A stretch of DNA of 20,676 bases, from contig URPQ01000031.1 in NCBI GenBank assembly GCA_900549755.1, positions 1-20,676 of the forward strand, written 5' to 3'. Shown here one piece after another: positions 1 to 7,386 of the stretch; position 1 is the first letter of the stretch; every line of letters starts with the position of its first letter. The stretch is from an uncultured Oscillospiraceae bacterium. GTDB lineage: Bacteria > Bacillota > Clostridia > Oscillospirales > Acutalibacteraceae. The notes under the pieces are model-generated. The model worked only from the letters and a program-made list of their open reading frames with translations. It searched no databases and was not told the origin of the DNA. Both the position numbers and the translations under genes were made by a program.

Positions 1-123
1 CAGTGCCCTTGAAAAATAGCTTTTTAAGCTATTTTTCGCTTACAAGGTGTTTTTCCGCCGCACCTGTCGGCGGAAAAACGGTGATGCGGCGTGAACGCCG
101 CAGAAATAGACTTTGGGGTTTAT
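1..123. repeat. Three-hairpin intergenic repeat, copy A
   Basis: About 123 bp that recur almost base for base at 20024-20147. It contains three consecutive inverted repeats: an AT-rich stem at 11-37 (GAAAAATAGCTT with AAGCTATTTTTC), a GTTTTTCCGCCG/CGGCGGAAAAAC stem at about 49-80, and a TGCGGCGT/ACGCCGCA stem at about 85-102. It lies 14 bases past the mutS stop codon, so on the minus strand it would be the 3' end of the mutS mRNA. The A-tract/T-tract stem could act as a bidirectional terminator. The left end runs off the window, so the full element may be longer. No transposase is visible. An immobile MITE- or REP-like element is the likely class. Confidence 0.8.
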
Positions 124-137
124 CGACATACTGATTA

Positions 138-2738
138 TTATATTGACTTAGCTTTTGTCACCATTTCAAAAAGTGTTTGCATGGCTTCAATGGGTGTCAG
201 TGTGTTGACGTCTATCGTTTGCAGATCGTGCAGAATATCCTGCGCGCCCTGCATTTCAAGCGGCAGCTGCATATCGGGGTTTTCCACCGTGCGGTAGGTC
301 ACAACCCCCTCTTCCTCGGTCTTTTTGAGTATCTGCTTAGCGCGGCGAATAACCGTTTCGGGTATTCCGCTCAGCTTCGCAACCTCAATGCCGTAGCTGC
401 CGTCCGCTCCGCCGGGAACTATGCGGCGCAAAAAGGTTATATCGTCGCCGCGCTTTTTAACGGCTACGTTATAATTTTTAACGCCCTGCAATTCGTTCTC
501 CATTGCGGTAAGCTCGTGGTAATGGGTCGAGAAAAGCGCTTTTGCGCCGAGGGTCTTTTTATCGGCAACATATTCAAGAACCGCGCGCGCTATTGACATT
601 CCGTCAAAGGTCGAGGTTCCCCTGCCTATCTCGTCAAGAATTAAAAGGCTGTGTTTTGTGGCATTTTTCAGTATTTCGGCAACCTCGCTCATTTCCACCA
701 TAAATGTTGATTGCCCCGCCGCCAAATCGTCCGACGCACCGACCCTTGTAAAAATAGCGTCGCAAAGTCCTATTTCAGCCGAGTCCGCCGGCACAAAGCA
801 GCCTATTTGCGCCATAAGCACTATTATAGCCGTCTGCCGCATATATGTGGATTTACCTGCCATATTCGGTCCCGTTATTATGGCGCAGCGGTCGTCCTTC
901 ATATTAAGCGTGGTGTCGTTTGCCACAAACGGGGTTTTAATAACCTGCTCAACCACCGGGTGTCTTCCCGATTTTATTATTATATTGCCGCTGTTATTTA
1001 CAAGCGGTCGGCAATAGCGGTTATTTACCGCCACGCCCGCTAAGGAGCAGAGCGTATCAAGCGTAGCAAGCGCCGATGCGGTAGCCTGAAATCTTTTAAG
1101 CTCCGCGGCAACCTTTTCACGAATACCGTCAAATATTTCAAATTCAAGCTGTTCTATTCTGTCCTTTGCGCTTAAAACACGACGTTCTATTTCCTTTAGC
1201 TCCTCTGTTATAAAGCGCTCGCAGTTTGTAAGGGTCTGTTTTCTTATGTAGTCTGCGGGTACTTTATCAAGGAAAGAGTTTGTAACCTCAATATAATACC
1301 CGAAAACCTTGTTAAAGCGTACTTTCAGGGTCTTAATGCCCGTACGCTCCTTTTCGCGGTTTTCAATATCGGTTAAAAAACTGTTGCCGCTTGACATATC
1401 GCCGCGAATAAAATCGACTTCCTCATTATAGCCGCCTTTTATTATATCGCCCTCTCTTACCGATACGGGCGCCTCGGGGTTTATGGCGTCGTCAATAAGT
1501 GTTACTATTTCTTCAACCGGGTCTATGCCGCCGCATATTTCCCTTAACATTCGGCATTTAGCGCCCGCAAGCAAATTTTTTATTGCGGGAAAGCTGTGCG
1601 CCGTGGCGGATATTGCAAGCAAATCACGCGCCGAGGCGGTTTTGTAAACTACCTTGGTCATTATTCTTTCAATATCCCGCACGCCCGATAGCTGCTCGGT
1701 TATTTCGGCGCGCATTATAGTATCGTCGCAAAGCTCCTCTATCGCGTTTTGTCTTAAATTTATTTCGGTAATATTAAGCAGCGGCTTTTCAAGCCAGCTT
1801 CTTATAAGCCGCTTGCCCATTGCGGTTTTGGTACGGTCAAGCACCCACAAAAGCGAACCGCGCTTTGACTTTGTGCGCATGGTTTCGGTAAGCTCCAAAT
1901 TGCGCAGCGCCGTCATATCCAGCCGCATAAACTGCTTATCGGTGTAAACGTCAATTTTATTTACCGAAATGCTGCCCGTTCTGCCCGTTTCGTATAAATA
2001 GCCTATAACCGCGCCGAGCGCTGCAGCCTTAGAGGAGGTTTTATCAATTCCGCGGTCCTCAAGCTCCGATATACCGAAATGCTTTACAAAAAGCTCCTCG
2101 GTTTTTTTGGGGTCAAACGCGTCGTTCGGTCTAAGTGTTACTGCCGCCTTGAAATTTTCCTGTAAAAATTCCCACAGGGCGGCAGATTTTGCTTTCAAGC
2201 TGTCAGCCGCTAATATTTCACGCGGCGCAAAGCGCAAAAGCTCATCAGAAACGGCGGAATTATAGTTATCCGCAGGAAAGCTTGTTAAATGGCACTCGCC
2301 TGTAGACGCGTCGGTAAAGCACAGCCCCACGCCGTCCTCTGTCAGAGCAATTGCGGCAAGGTAATTGTTTTTGCCCTCGTCAAGCATTGCGTCCTCAATT
2401 ACCGTGCCGGGGGTTATTACCCTTATAATATCGCGGTCAACCAGTTTTTTCGCCGCTTTCGGGTCTTCAACCTGCTCGCATATTGCAACCTTATAGCCCT
2501 TTTCAACCAGCCGCGCAATATACGATTCGCAGCTGTGGTACGGTATTCCGCACATAGGCGCGCGTTCCTCCATACCGCAGTCCTTGCCCGTAAGGGTTAG
2601 GTCAAGCTCCTCCGATGCTTTTTTCGCGTCATCGAAAAACATTTCGTAAAAATCGCCGACTCTGAAAAAAAGAATACTGTCTTCATTTTCAGACTTTATT
2701 CTCAGATATTGCTTCATCATAGGAGAAAGCTCTGCCAT
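138..2738 (-). CDS. mutS: DNA mismatch repair protein MutS
   Basis: Recognises base mismatches and small loops in new DNA and, through ATP-driven clamp sliding, recruits MutL. The N-terminal mismatch-binding domain has the Phe-X-Glu element (F30-Y31-E32 in GDFYEMF). The ATPase has Walker A GPNMAGKST from residue 623, Walker B LLILDEIG near 698 and the signature GRGTSTFDG straight after. At 866 aa the length is normal for bacterial MutS. An upstream in-frame ATG at 2756 has no ribosome binding site. The ATG at 2738 has GAGG eight bases before it and gives the usual N-terminus (MAELSPMMKQY), so I chose it. It is the last gene of the miaB / GT-C / ylbF / mutS cluster, 44 bases after the ylbF-family stop. 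No mutL is in the window. Confidence 0.97.
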   Translation of the reverse strand: MAELSPMMKQYLRIKSENEDSILFFRVGDFYEMFFDDAKKASEELDLTLTGKDCGMEERAPMCGIPYHSCESYIARLVEKGYKVAICEQVEDPKAAKKLVDRDIIRVITPGTVIEDAMLDEGKNNYLAAIALTEDGVGLCFTDASTGECHLTSFPADNYNSAVSDELLRFAPREILAADSLKAKSAALWEFLQENFKAAVTLRPNDAFDPKKTEELFVKHFGISELEDRGIDKTSSKAAALGAVIGYLYETGRTGSISVNKIDVYTDKQFMRLDMTALRNLELTETMRTKSKRGSLLWVLDRTKTAMGKRLIRSWLEKPLLNITEINLRQNAIEELCDDTIMRAEITEQLSGVRDIERIMTKVVYKTASARDLLAISATAHSFPAIKNLLAGAKCRMLREICGGIDPVEEIVTLIDDAINPEAPVSVREGDIIKGGYNEEVDFIRGDMSSGNSFLTDIENREKERTGIKTLKVRFNKVFGYYIEVTNSFLDKVPADYIRKQTLTNCERFITEELKEIERRVLSAKDRIEQLEFEIFDGIREKVAAELKRFQATASALATLDTLCSLAGVAVNNRYCRPLVNNSGNIIIKSGRHPVVEQVIKTPFVANDTTLNMKDDRCAIITGPNMAGKSTYMRQTAIIVLMAQIGCFVPADSAEIGLCDAIFTRVGASDDLAAGQSTFMVEMSEVAEILKNATKHSLLILDEIGRGTSTFDGMSIARAVLEYVADKKTLGAKALFSTHYHELTAMENELQGVKNYNVAVKKRGDDITFLRRIVPGGADGSYGIEVAKLSGIPETVIRRAKQILKKTEEEGVVTYRTVENPDMQLPLEMQGAQDILHDLQTIDVNTLTPIEAMQTLFEMVTKAKSI

Positions 2739-2782
2739 TTTTACATCCTCTTTCATTTCGTATCTTATTATCTTTTTTGCCC

Positions 2783-3187
2783 TTAGTGGCAGCCGCCGCA
2801 GCTCGCACAGCTGCCCGTGCAGCCGCTGTGAACATCGCAGGTGTCGGGGTCTTCGCCGTCAACGCACTTGGAAATTATTGTGTTTACCTCGTTCATCATA
2901 GTGTCAAGGTCAGCCTTAGCGGTGTTATACTCCACCATTGAGGGGGAGGACATTATCTCGCTGTATATTCCGCGCAGCTTTTCGTTAAGCTCCTTAATTT
3001 TATCATCGCTCTTGGTTTCGGAGTTTGCCTCTCTGTCAAGCTCCATTCTTACAAGGTTAAAGTTACCTATTGCGTCCTGTAAATCGCTGTTATCGTCATT
3101 TGCTAGGCGAGCCTTTGCATACCTCAAAAAGCGCGGGTCGCTCTGTATTGCCTTGCCTAAATTTCTTGCCTCTTTAATTACGTCCAT
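2783..3187 (-). CDS. YlbF/YmcA-family protein with Cys-rich tail
   Basis: A 134-aa mostly helical protein of the YlbF/YmcA family. In Bacillus the YlbF-YmcA-YaaT complex carries iron-sulfur clusters and acts in competence, sporulation and RNase Y-dependent mRNA processing. Here the last 27 residues hold six cysteines (C108, C117, C123, C127, C130, C133) and end GGCH, which fits a metal or Fe-S site; that is inference. The start is the ATG at 3187, preceded by AAAGGA. The longer reading from 3241 is the coding end of the upstream gene in another frame. It overlaps the GT-C membrane gene by 14 bases, so translation is probably coupled. Whether it is the YlbF or YmcA paralogue cannot be told from sequence alone. 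Confidence 0.85.
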   Translation of the reverse strand: MDVIKEARNLGKAIQSDPRFLRYAKARLANDDNSDLQDAIGNFNLVRMELDREANSETKSDDKIKELNEKLRGIYSEIMSSPSMVEYNTAKADLDTMMNEVNTIISKCVDGEDPDTCDVHSGCTGSCASCGGCH

Positions 3188-4715
3188 TTTCAATTTTCCT
3201 TTCAAATATAATTTTTTTACAAAAATCGGTTGAAGCCGCAAGCCCTACCGCCGCTAAAATAAGAAAAAGCGGTAAATACAAGAACAAATATCTTGCGCGA
3301 CATTCAAACAACAGCAAAAATATGCTTTCCCCGAAAAGCGATAATGCAACCAGTGAAATTATTCCGCTATACGCCGAAGCCTTGCGAAAAGCAGAAAAAC
3401 AAATACACAAAAGTGTAAAAAACCAAATAGCTTGCGCTAAAAACCGAAAAGCCTCGGGTTTGTTGAAATAAAAATTCCTTAATGCCGTCTTGACTCGTGA
3501 ATCGCTGGGATAAACGGTTCTATAAAAACCGCCTTCCCTCGACCACGCAAATGTTCCGTCGTTATAATTGGAAAGATTTTTCTTTATAACTAACTTAGCA
3601 AAACCATTGAATCCCATTTTTTCAAGCCGTTCGCGAATTACTTTAATATTCGCTTCCTGCCGCGCTTTTTTATCCCCGATGTTTCTTGAATATTTAACAT
3701 CGTCACTACTGTAAACGCCTTCTGTTTCGGAGTTTAAGCCCATCATTAAATAATGCGTAATTGTCATACTTTTTTCCGCCGGAAGCTTCTTCCGCGTGAC
3801 TAATATATGCTTAACCGAAAAGGCGCTTGCCGCAGCTATTGCAACACAGCAAAGCATTGCTGCCGCCTTTTTATATTCAATTTTTTGACCCGAAAGTAAA
3901 TTAACAATTCCGAGTATAACCGCCGCAATTAGAATTATAAAAACAGTCGGCTTGAATAAATAGCCTATAAAGCAGGAAAATGAGAAAAACAAATATTTGT
4001 ATACGCCTTTTAAAAACAATGCGCTGAAAATCGCCAAAGCCGCGAAAAGCATTGAATAGGTATCTGTATAGGGTATTACTATCCACGGCGAAAACGCCCC
4101 GATGAGTATTCCCATAAAGGCAGCGGCAAGCGTTACCGCTTTTTTATTTGTAATTTTGTAAATGCAGGTTACCGCAAGAAAAATTCCCGCGCAAACCGCC
4201 AGGTTATTGGTAACAAGCACAAGCGCATAAGGGTGAGAAGGTATTACTTTAAAGCCTATCCTGTAAAGAACAACCAAAAAGTACGTTATAAATAAATTAT
4301 TCGGGTATATTTCATAATAACTCGCCGGAAATTCAAATACATTTCTCGCAGCCATATTATACGCGGTGCCTGTTACAATTCCGGCATCCCAACCGGTATA
4401 GAAATAGAAATTGTAAGAAAAGAAAAGCTGAATTATAAAAACAAACGAGAAAACCAGCGCAAGTAATAAGTAAAAGCCCCGCTCCGATACGCCCTTTCGT
4501 TTACCCTCAAACGAGCAAATCAAGGTTACTGCCGCAAACAGCAGCACCGCCGTGCCAAACGGCAAAATGCTTGAAATACTCAATAAATTGGGCTTAAAGT
4601 ATTGGTTAAACGAATTATTAAGAATAACATTAAGCAAAAGCGTGCCCGCAATATACACCGAAAAAACAACCGTTATTATCTTAGGAATTTTAGCAAAAAA
4701 ATTTTTTAAGCTCAC
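3174..4715 (-). CDS. GT-C-type polytopic membrane protein, probable glycosyltransferase
   Basis: A 513-aa protein with roughly ten hydrophobic segments. A short hydrophilic loop after the third segment contains YTGWDAG (W109, D110), followed by SYYEIYPNNLF (132-142). An acidic residue in the first outer loop followed by a YPN-like patch is typical of GT-C glycosyltransferases (PMT/ArnT-like, GT39 and relatives), which use polyprenyl-phosphate sugars outside the membrane. A soluble stretch of about 120 residues sits between about 305 and 420, before the last two spans. The start is GTG at 4715, 15 bases after the miaB stop, with GGAGA about ten bases upstream. It sits between miaB and ylbF-mutS, which are usually close in Clostridia. 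Substrate unknown; the family call is moderate, the membrane topology secure. Confidence 0.65.
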   Translation of the reverse strand: MSLKNFFAKIPKIITVVFSVYIAGTLLLNVILNNSFNQYFKPNLLSISSILPFGTAVLLFAAVTLICSFEGKRKGVSERGFYLLLALVFSFVFIIQLFFSYNFYFYTGWDAGIVTGTAYNMAARNVFEFPASYYEIYPNNLFITYFLVVLYRIGFKVIPSHPYALVLVTNNLAVCAGIFLAVTCIYKITNKKAVTLAAAFMGILIGAFSPWIVIPYTDTYSMLFAALAIFSALFLKGVYKYLFFSFSCFIGYLFKPTVFIILIAAVILGIVNLLSGQKIEYKKAAAMLCCVAIAAASAFSVKHILVTRKKLPAEKSMTITHYLMMGLNSETEGVYSSDDVKYSRNIGDKKARQEANIKVIRERLEKMGFNGFAKLVIKKNLSNYNDGTFAWSREGGFYRTVYPSDSRVKTALRNFYFNKPEAFRFLAQAIWFFTLLCICFSAFRKASAYSGIISLVALSLFGESIFLLLFECRARYLFLYLPLFLILAAVGLAASTDFCKKIIFERKIENGRN

Positions 4716-4730
4716 AGCCGCGGCAGTCTC

Positions 4731-6137
4731 CTATTCCTCTGTAATTATTTTTCCCTTAAAAACGCCGTCACATTCCTCAATGCGCACGTTTATAAATTTG
4801 CCTATCATACTCTCGTCCCCCGGGAACTCAACTACCGCCGTTCCCTCGCTGTGACCTGACATATACCCGTCGGTCGTACCCCTTGCGTCGCAAAGCAGCC
4901 TGTGAGAAGTGCCTATAAGCTTTTGCTCATTTTCAGCCGCTATTTCCTCCTGCGCCGCCAAAAGCTCCGCAAACCATTTGCCCTTTTCGGCGCGAGTAAC
5001 GGGGTCTTCCATAGCGGCGGCGGGCGTGCCCTCGCGCGGGGAATAAATAAAGGTGAAAAGCGATGAGAACTTTATCTCTCTTATAAGGCTCACGGTATCG
5101 CAGAAATCCTCATAAGTTTCCCCCGGAAAGCCCACAATTATATCGCTTGTTAAGGAAAGCCCCGGAATTTGCTCCTTTGCGTAATTCACAAGCTCAAGGT
5201 ATTTTTCCCTGTCATACCGCCGGTTCATACGCTTTAGTATTCTGTCGCTGCCGCTTTGAAAGGGCAGGTGCAAATGGCGGCTTACCTTTTCGCAATCGCG
5301 TATTGTATCAATAAGCTCGTGGGTGCAGTCCTTCGGGTGCGAGGTCATAAAGCGTATTCTGAAATCCCCCGGCAGCGCGTTTATGCGCCGCAAAAGCTCC
5401 GCGAAGCTTATGCCGCTTTCAAGCCCCTTGCCGTAGGAATTAACGTTCTGCCCCAAAAGGGTTATTTCCTTACACCCCGCGGCAATCATTTCTTCCGCCT
5501 CGGCAATTATCGCCTCGGGCTGCCGCGAGCGCTCGCGCCCCCTTACATACGGCACTATGCAGTAGGTGCAGAAATTATCGCAGCCGTACATTATAGGCAG
5601 CCAGCCTTTAAAGGTTCCGTCCCTTTTAATGGGCACGTTTTCGGGTATTTCCCCGTTTAAAAGCTCCAGCTCAAATATTCTGCCCGAGCCCGAAAGCCTT
5701 TTGTAAATAAATTCGGGCAGCCTGTGCTGCACCTGCGTGCCAAGCACCATATCAACATAGGGGTAGCTGCGTTTAATTTTATCCGCCACGCTCTGCCTTT
5801 GCGCCATACAGCCGCAAACCGCCACTATTATGTTAGGGTTCTGCTTTTTAAGCGCCTTTGTAACGCCCACGTTGCCGTACACCCTGTCCTCCGCGTGCTC
5901 GCGCACGGCGCAGGTGTTGAAAATTATAAATTGAGCCTCGTTTATATCGTCGGTAAGTCCGTAGCCCATTTCCGAAAGCTCGCCCTTAAGCCTTTCGGAA
6001 TCGCTCACATTCTGCTGGCAGCCGAATGTAACCACACAGGCAAGCGGCGTTTTGCCGTATATTTTATATGCTAATTTTTTTACCCTCTCGGCGTATGCGC
6101 TCTGCTCGCCCGAAGAAATTGCGGATTTTAAAAGCAC
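4731..6137 (-). CDS. miaB: tRNA-2-methylthio-N6-isopentenyladenosine synthase MiaB
   Basis: Radical-SAM methylthiotransferase that adds the 2-methylthio group to i6A37 of tRNAs reading UNN codons. The N-terminal UPF0004 domain holds its auxiliary cluster cysteines C40 (FGCQQN), C76 (NTCAVREHAEDR) and C110 (CGCMAQ). The radical-SAM motif CxxxCxxC is at C186, C190 and C193 (GCDNFCTYCIVPYVRGRE). A TRAM domain closes the protein. The open frame can begin at a GTG at 6152, but that codon is inside the Shine-Dalgarno GGGAGGA. The GTG at 6137, seven bases after GGAGG, is the better start and gives 468 aa. VRGRERSR and the NT-CAVREHAEDR pattern favour MiaB over MtaB/RimO. Its own promoter is at 6172-6200. 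It ends in TAG. Confidence 0.95.
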   Translation of the reverse strand: MLLKSAISSGEQSAYAERVKKLAYKIYGKTPLACVVTFGCQQNVSDSERLKGELSEMGYGLTDDINEAQFIIFNTCAVREHAEDRVYGNVGVTKALKKQNPNIIVAVCGCMAQRQSVADKIKRSYPYVDMVLGTQVQHRLPEFIYKRLSGSGRIFELELLNGEIPENVPIKRDGTFKGWLPIMYGCDNFCTYCIVPYVRGRERSRQPEAIIAEAEEMIAAGCKEITLLGQNVNSYGKGLESGISFAELLRRINALPGDFRIRFMTSHPKDCTHELIDTIRDCEKVSRHLHLPFQSGSDRILKRMNRRYDREKYLELVNYAKEQIPGLSLTSDIIVGFPGETYEDFCDTVSLIREIKFSSLFTFIYSPREGTPAAAMEDPVTRAEKGKWFAELLAAQEEIAAENEQKLIGTSHRLLCDARGTTDGYMSGHSEGTAVVEFPGDESMIGKFINVRIEECDGVFKGKIITEE

Positions 6138-6171
6138 GCCATATCCTCCCACTTTAGGAATATATCAATTT

Positions 6172-6200
6172 ATTATACAACACGGCGGGCACTTTTTCAA
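6172..6200 (-). promoter_or_regulatory. Promoter of miaB
   Basis: On the minus strand TTGAAA (6200-6195), a 17-base spacer, then TATAAT (6177-6172). Transcription would start about 28 bases before the miaB GTG at 6137. The -35 lies within the hairpin at 6183-6210. Confidence 0.8.
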
Positions 6201-6210
6201 GTACCCGCCG
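6183..6210 (-). terminator. GC-rich hairpin downstream of the DUF6514-like gene
   Basis: Inverted repeat CGGCGGGYACTT / AAGTGCCCGCCG with a three-base loop, 61 bases past the stop of the small gene at 6271. No T-run follows on the minus strand (GTGTTGTAT), so it is a weak intrinsic terminator at best. It overlaps the miaB promoter. Confidence 0.5.
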
Positions 6211-6270
6211 CGCTATTTTTGCATTATCTTTTTAAAATCATATGTTTACCGGCGCGCGTTTGCAAGCCTG

Positions 6271-6528
6271 TTATCCGCACATACCGGTAAAGCGAAAGCT
6301 TTTTTCGGGGCTGTCTAAAATTTCCGCCGCGGCAGGCTCTATTTTTTCGGGAGATAAATTTTCGCTTCCGCATAATTTTGCAAAGCTTTCGGCGGTTTCT
6401 CTGTCGCAAAACAAATTGCCCGCCGATTTTACAACAGCAGAGTTATGTATTACGTCAATTCCGTATACAGTGTGATTTTCCTCATCAATTTTCAAAATAT
6501 CTTTTCTTACATTGTAAATATACCGCAT
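6271..6528 (-). CDS. Small protein, DUF6514-like
   Basis: An 85-aa soluble protein of unknown function. Residues after about 20 (VYGIDVIHN..., CDRETAESFAKLCGSENLSPEKIEPAAAEIL) resemble the small clostridial DUF6514 proteins in the YGI strand and the helical 'xLCxxxxLSPxxL' segment. That match is from memory and unverified. The frame is open upstream to 6570, but a strong promoter (-10 at 6564-6559) overlaps those codons, so ATGs at 6570 and 6558 cannot be on the transcript. The ATG at 6528, with GGAG ten bases before it, is the supported start. It is monocistronic: own promoter, a terminator upstream (6728-6786), a hairpin and the miaB promoter downstream. Confidence 0.65.
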   Translation of the reverse strand: MRYIYNVRKDILKIDEENHTVYGIDVIHNSAVVKSAGNLFCDRETAESFAKLCGSENLSPEKIEPAAAEILDSPEKSFRFTGMCG

Positions 6529-6558
6529 TTTTATGTATCTCCATTTAATTTTTTCCAT

Positions 6559-6587
6559 ATTATAACACACAGTTTTACAAAAATCAA
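6559..6587 (-). promoter_or_regulatory. Promoter of the DUF6514-like gene
   Basis: Minus strand TTGATT (6587-6582), exactly 17 bases, TATAAT (6564-6559). It fixes the start of the small gene at 6528. Confidence 0.8.
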
Positions 6588-6827
6588 GTGTAAATTACAT
6601 TTTTTTTAAAAAAATCATAAATAAACAAAATTACAAGGCGTTTATCAGCTTAATAAATGTCATACCTTGTCATTTAATTATATAGTTTTACGCGTCGATA
6701 TGCAGGCTTTGCAATGCAATAAATGTTAAAAAACGAGCTGCCGCTATCCTTTTTTTAAGAATAGCAACAGCTTGTTTTATTTTTTTAGCCGCTCCCGAAT
6801 TATCGGCTTAGATATTTTTTAATCAAT
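6571..6827. other. Gene-poor AT-rich spacer
   Basis: About 257 bases without a convincing gene. It holds the promoter of the 6271-6528 gene, the bidirectional terminator at 6728-6786, and one arm of a permuted inverted repeat: ACAAGGC and TTTATCAGCTTA at 6633-6652, again in inverse at 6833-6850 inside the end of the next gene. I see nothing else. Confidence 0.6.
6728..6786. terminator. Bidirectional intrinsic terminator
   Basis: Stem AAAACGAGCTG (6730-6740) with CAGCTTGTTTT (6768-6778), continued by GCTAT/ATAGC beyond a two-base internal loop. A long T-run follows on plus and six A's precede it (T's on the minus transcript). It closes the two-gene unit 7215-6828 on the minus strand. Confidence 0.8.
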
Positions 6828-7046
6828 TTAAAGCCTTGTAAGCTGATAAATGTTATAATCGTTTTCATATGCTATGCTTACAATTTTTCTGAACTGAACA
6901 ATATCGTTCACATTGAGTTTTTCAATTTTTGAAAATACACTTTTATCATTTTCAAAAGCATTTATCAAATTACTGCTGTAGGAGAGCTTAATTATTTCTA
7001 TTTTGTCGTTCTCTTGCCTTTCTGTTATCAAATAAGCATCATTCAT
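6828..7046 (-). CDS. Hypothetical 72-aa protein
   Basis: A small, charged, soluble protein (MNDAYLITERQENDK...), about half polar residues, with no signal peptide, membrane span or motif that I recognise. It follows the 49-aa membrane peptide gene by 19 bases and ends before the terminator at 6728-6786, so the two form one transcript. The ribosome binding site is poor: AGGA lies about 17 bases before the ATG, which suggests translation depends on the upstream gene. If the upstream switch is real, this is its second output. It could be a partner of the membrane peptide, but nothing in the sequence shows this. Confidence 0.5.
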   Translation of the reverse strand: MNDAYLITERQENDKIEIIKLSYSSNLINAFENDKSVFSKIEKLNVNDIVQFRKIVSIAYENDYNIYQLTRL

Positions 7047-7065
7047 TGTTAATTCATCGTTTGTC

Positions 7066-7215
7066 CTAAGCCGAAAGCCCGTTTTTAATTTTTGCTGACG
7101 ATTGCACAGCGCCCTGCTTATTTACAATAATACTTGTTCCGGCTGACAGCAGAATAACCAATATCACCGCAGCTGCAACCGTTATCCATTCCTTGAGTTT
7201 TTTCTGTTTTGCCAT
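7066..7215 (-). CDS. Small single-span membrane peptide, 49 aa
   Basis: The open frame reaches 7284, but the ATG at 7215 has a strong GGGGAG six bases before it and is the real start. The peptide has a basic amphipathic head (MAKQKKLKEW), one hydrophobic helix (TVAAAVILVILLSAGTSIIV, about 12-31) and a short polar tail. The charge pattern predicts N-in/C-out insertion, or an uncleaved signal. Small peptides of this shape include type I toxins, holin-like peptides and membrane-protein regulators; I cannot choose among them. It is the first gene downstream of the inverted hix-like site at 7243-7272, and the 72-aa gene follows in the same unit. Ends in TAG. Confidence 0.55.
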   Translation of the reverse strand: MAKQKKLKEWITVAAAVILVILLSAGTSIIVNKQGAVQSSAKIKNGLSA

Positions 7216-7242
7216 AATTAACTCCCCTTTTTTTACTATTGC

Positions 7243-7272
7243 AATTATCAAAAGGTATACTTTTTGATAATT
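7243..7272. repeat. hix-like recombination site, proximal copy
   Basis: A 30-bp near-palindrome centred on AT at 7257-7258. The half sites are AATTATCAAAAGGT and ACTTTTTGATAATT, with one mismatch. Its central 24 bp are the exact reverse complement of those at 7391-7414. From memory the outer arms TTATCAAAA / TTTTTGATAA are those of the symmetrical Hin site hixC, with 21 of 26 positions equal. It lies directly upstream of the ribosome binding site of the 49-aa gene. Confidence 0.75.
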
Positions 7273-7343
7273 ATGTGGAAACATTTTTTAAGCTGATTTC
7301 AGTCGTTAAAAATAACAAAATTTGAAAATTTTCCATTAAGGTA

Positions 7344-7372
7344 TTGATTTTTAGGGCATAATATGATATATT
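7344..7372 (+). promoter_or_regulatory. Promoter inside the invertible segment
   Basis: TTGATT (7344-7349), 17 bases, TATATT (7367-7372) with an extended -10 TG at 7364-7365. The start point would be near 7379, just before the distal site. In this orientation the transcript runs only into the terminator at 7432-7483. Confidence 0.7.
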
Positions 7373-7386
7373 TTTTAACAGAGTAT

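Noticed and set aside
6138..6152. Earlier GTG start for miaB
   Set aside because: This codon forms part of the Shine-Dalgarno sequence for the GTG at 6137.
6529..6570. Upstream ATG starts for the DUF6514-like gene
   Set aside because: They overlap the -10 of its promoter or lie before the start point.
7243..7272. The palindrome as an ordinary repressor operator or a terminator hairpin
   Set aside because: Kept as an alternative, but the exact inverse pairing of two copies, hix-like arms and a neighbouring serine recombinase fit a recombination site better; no repressor gene is nearby.
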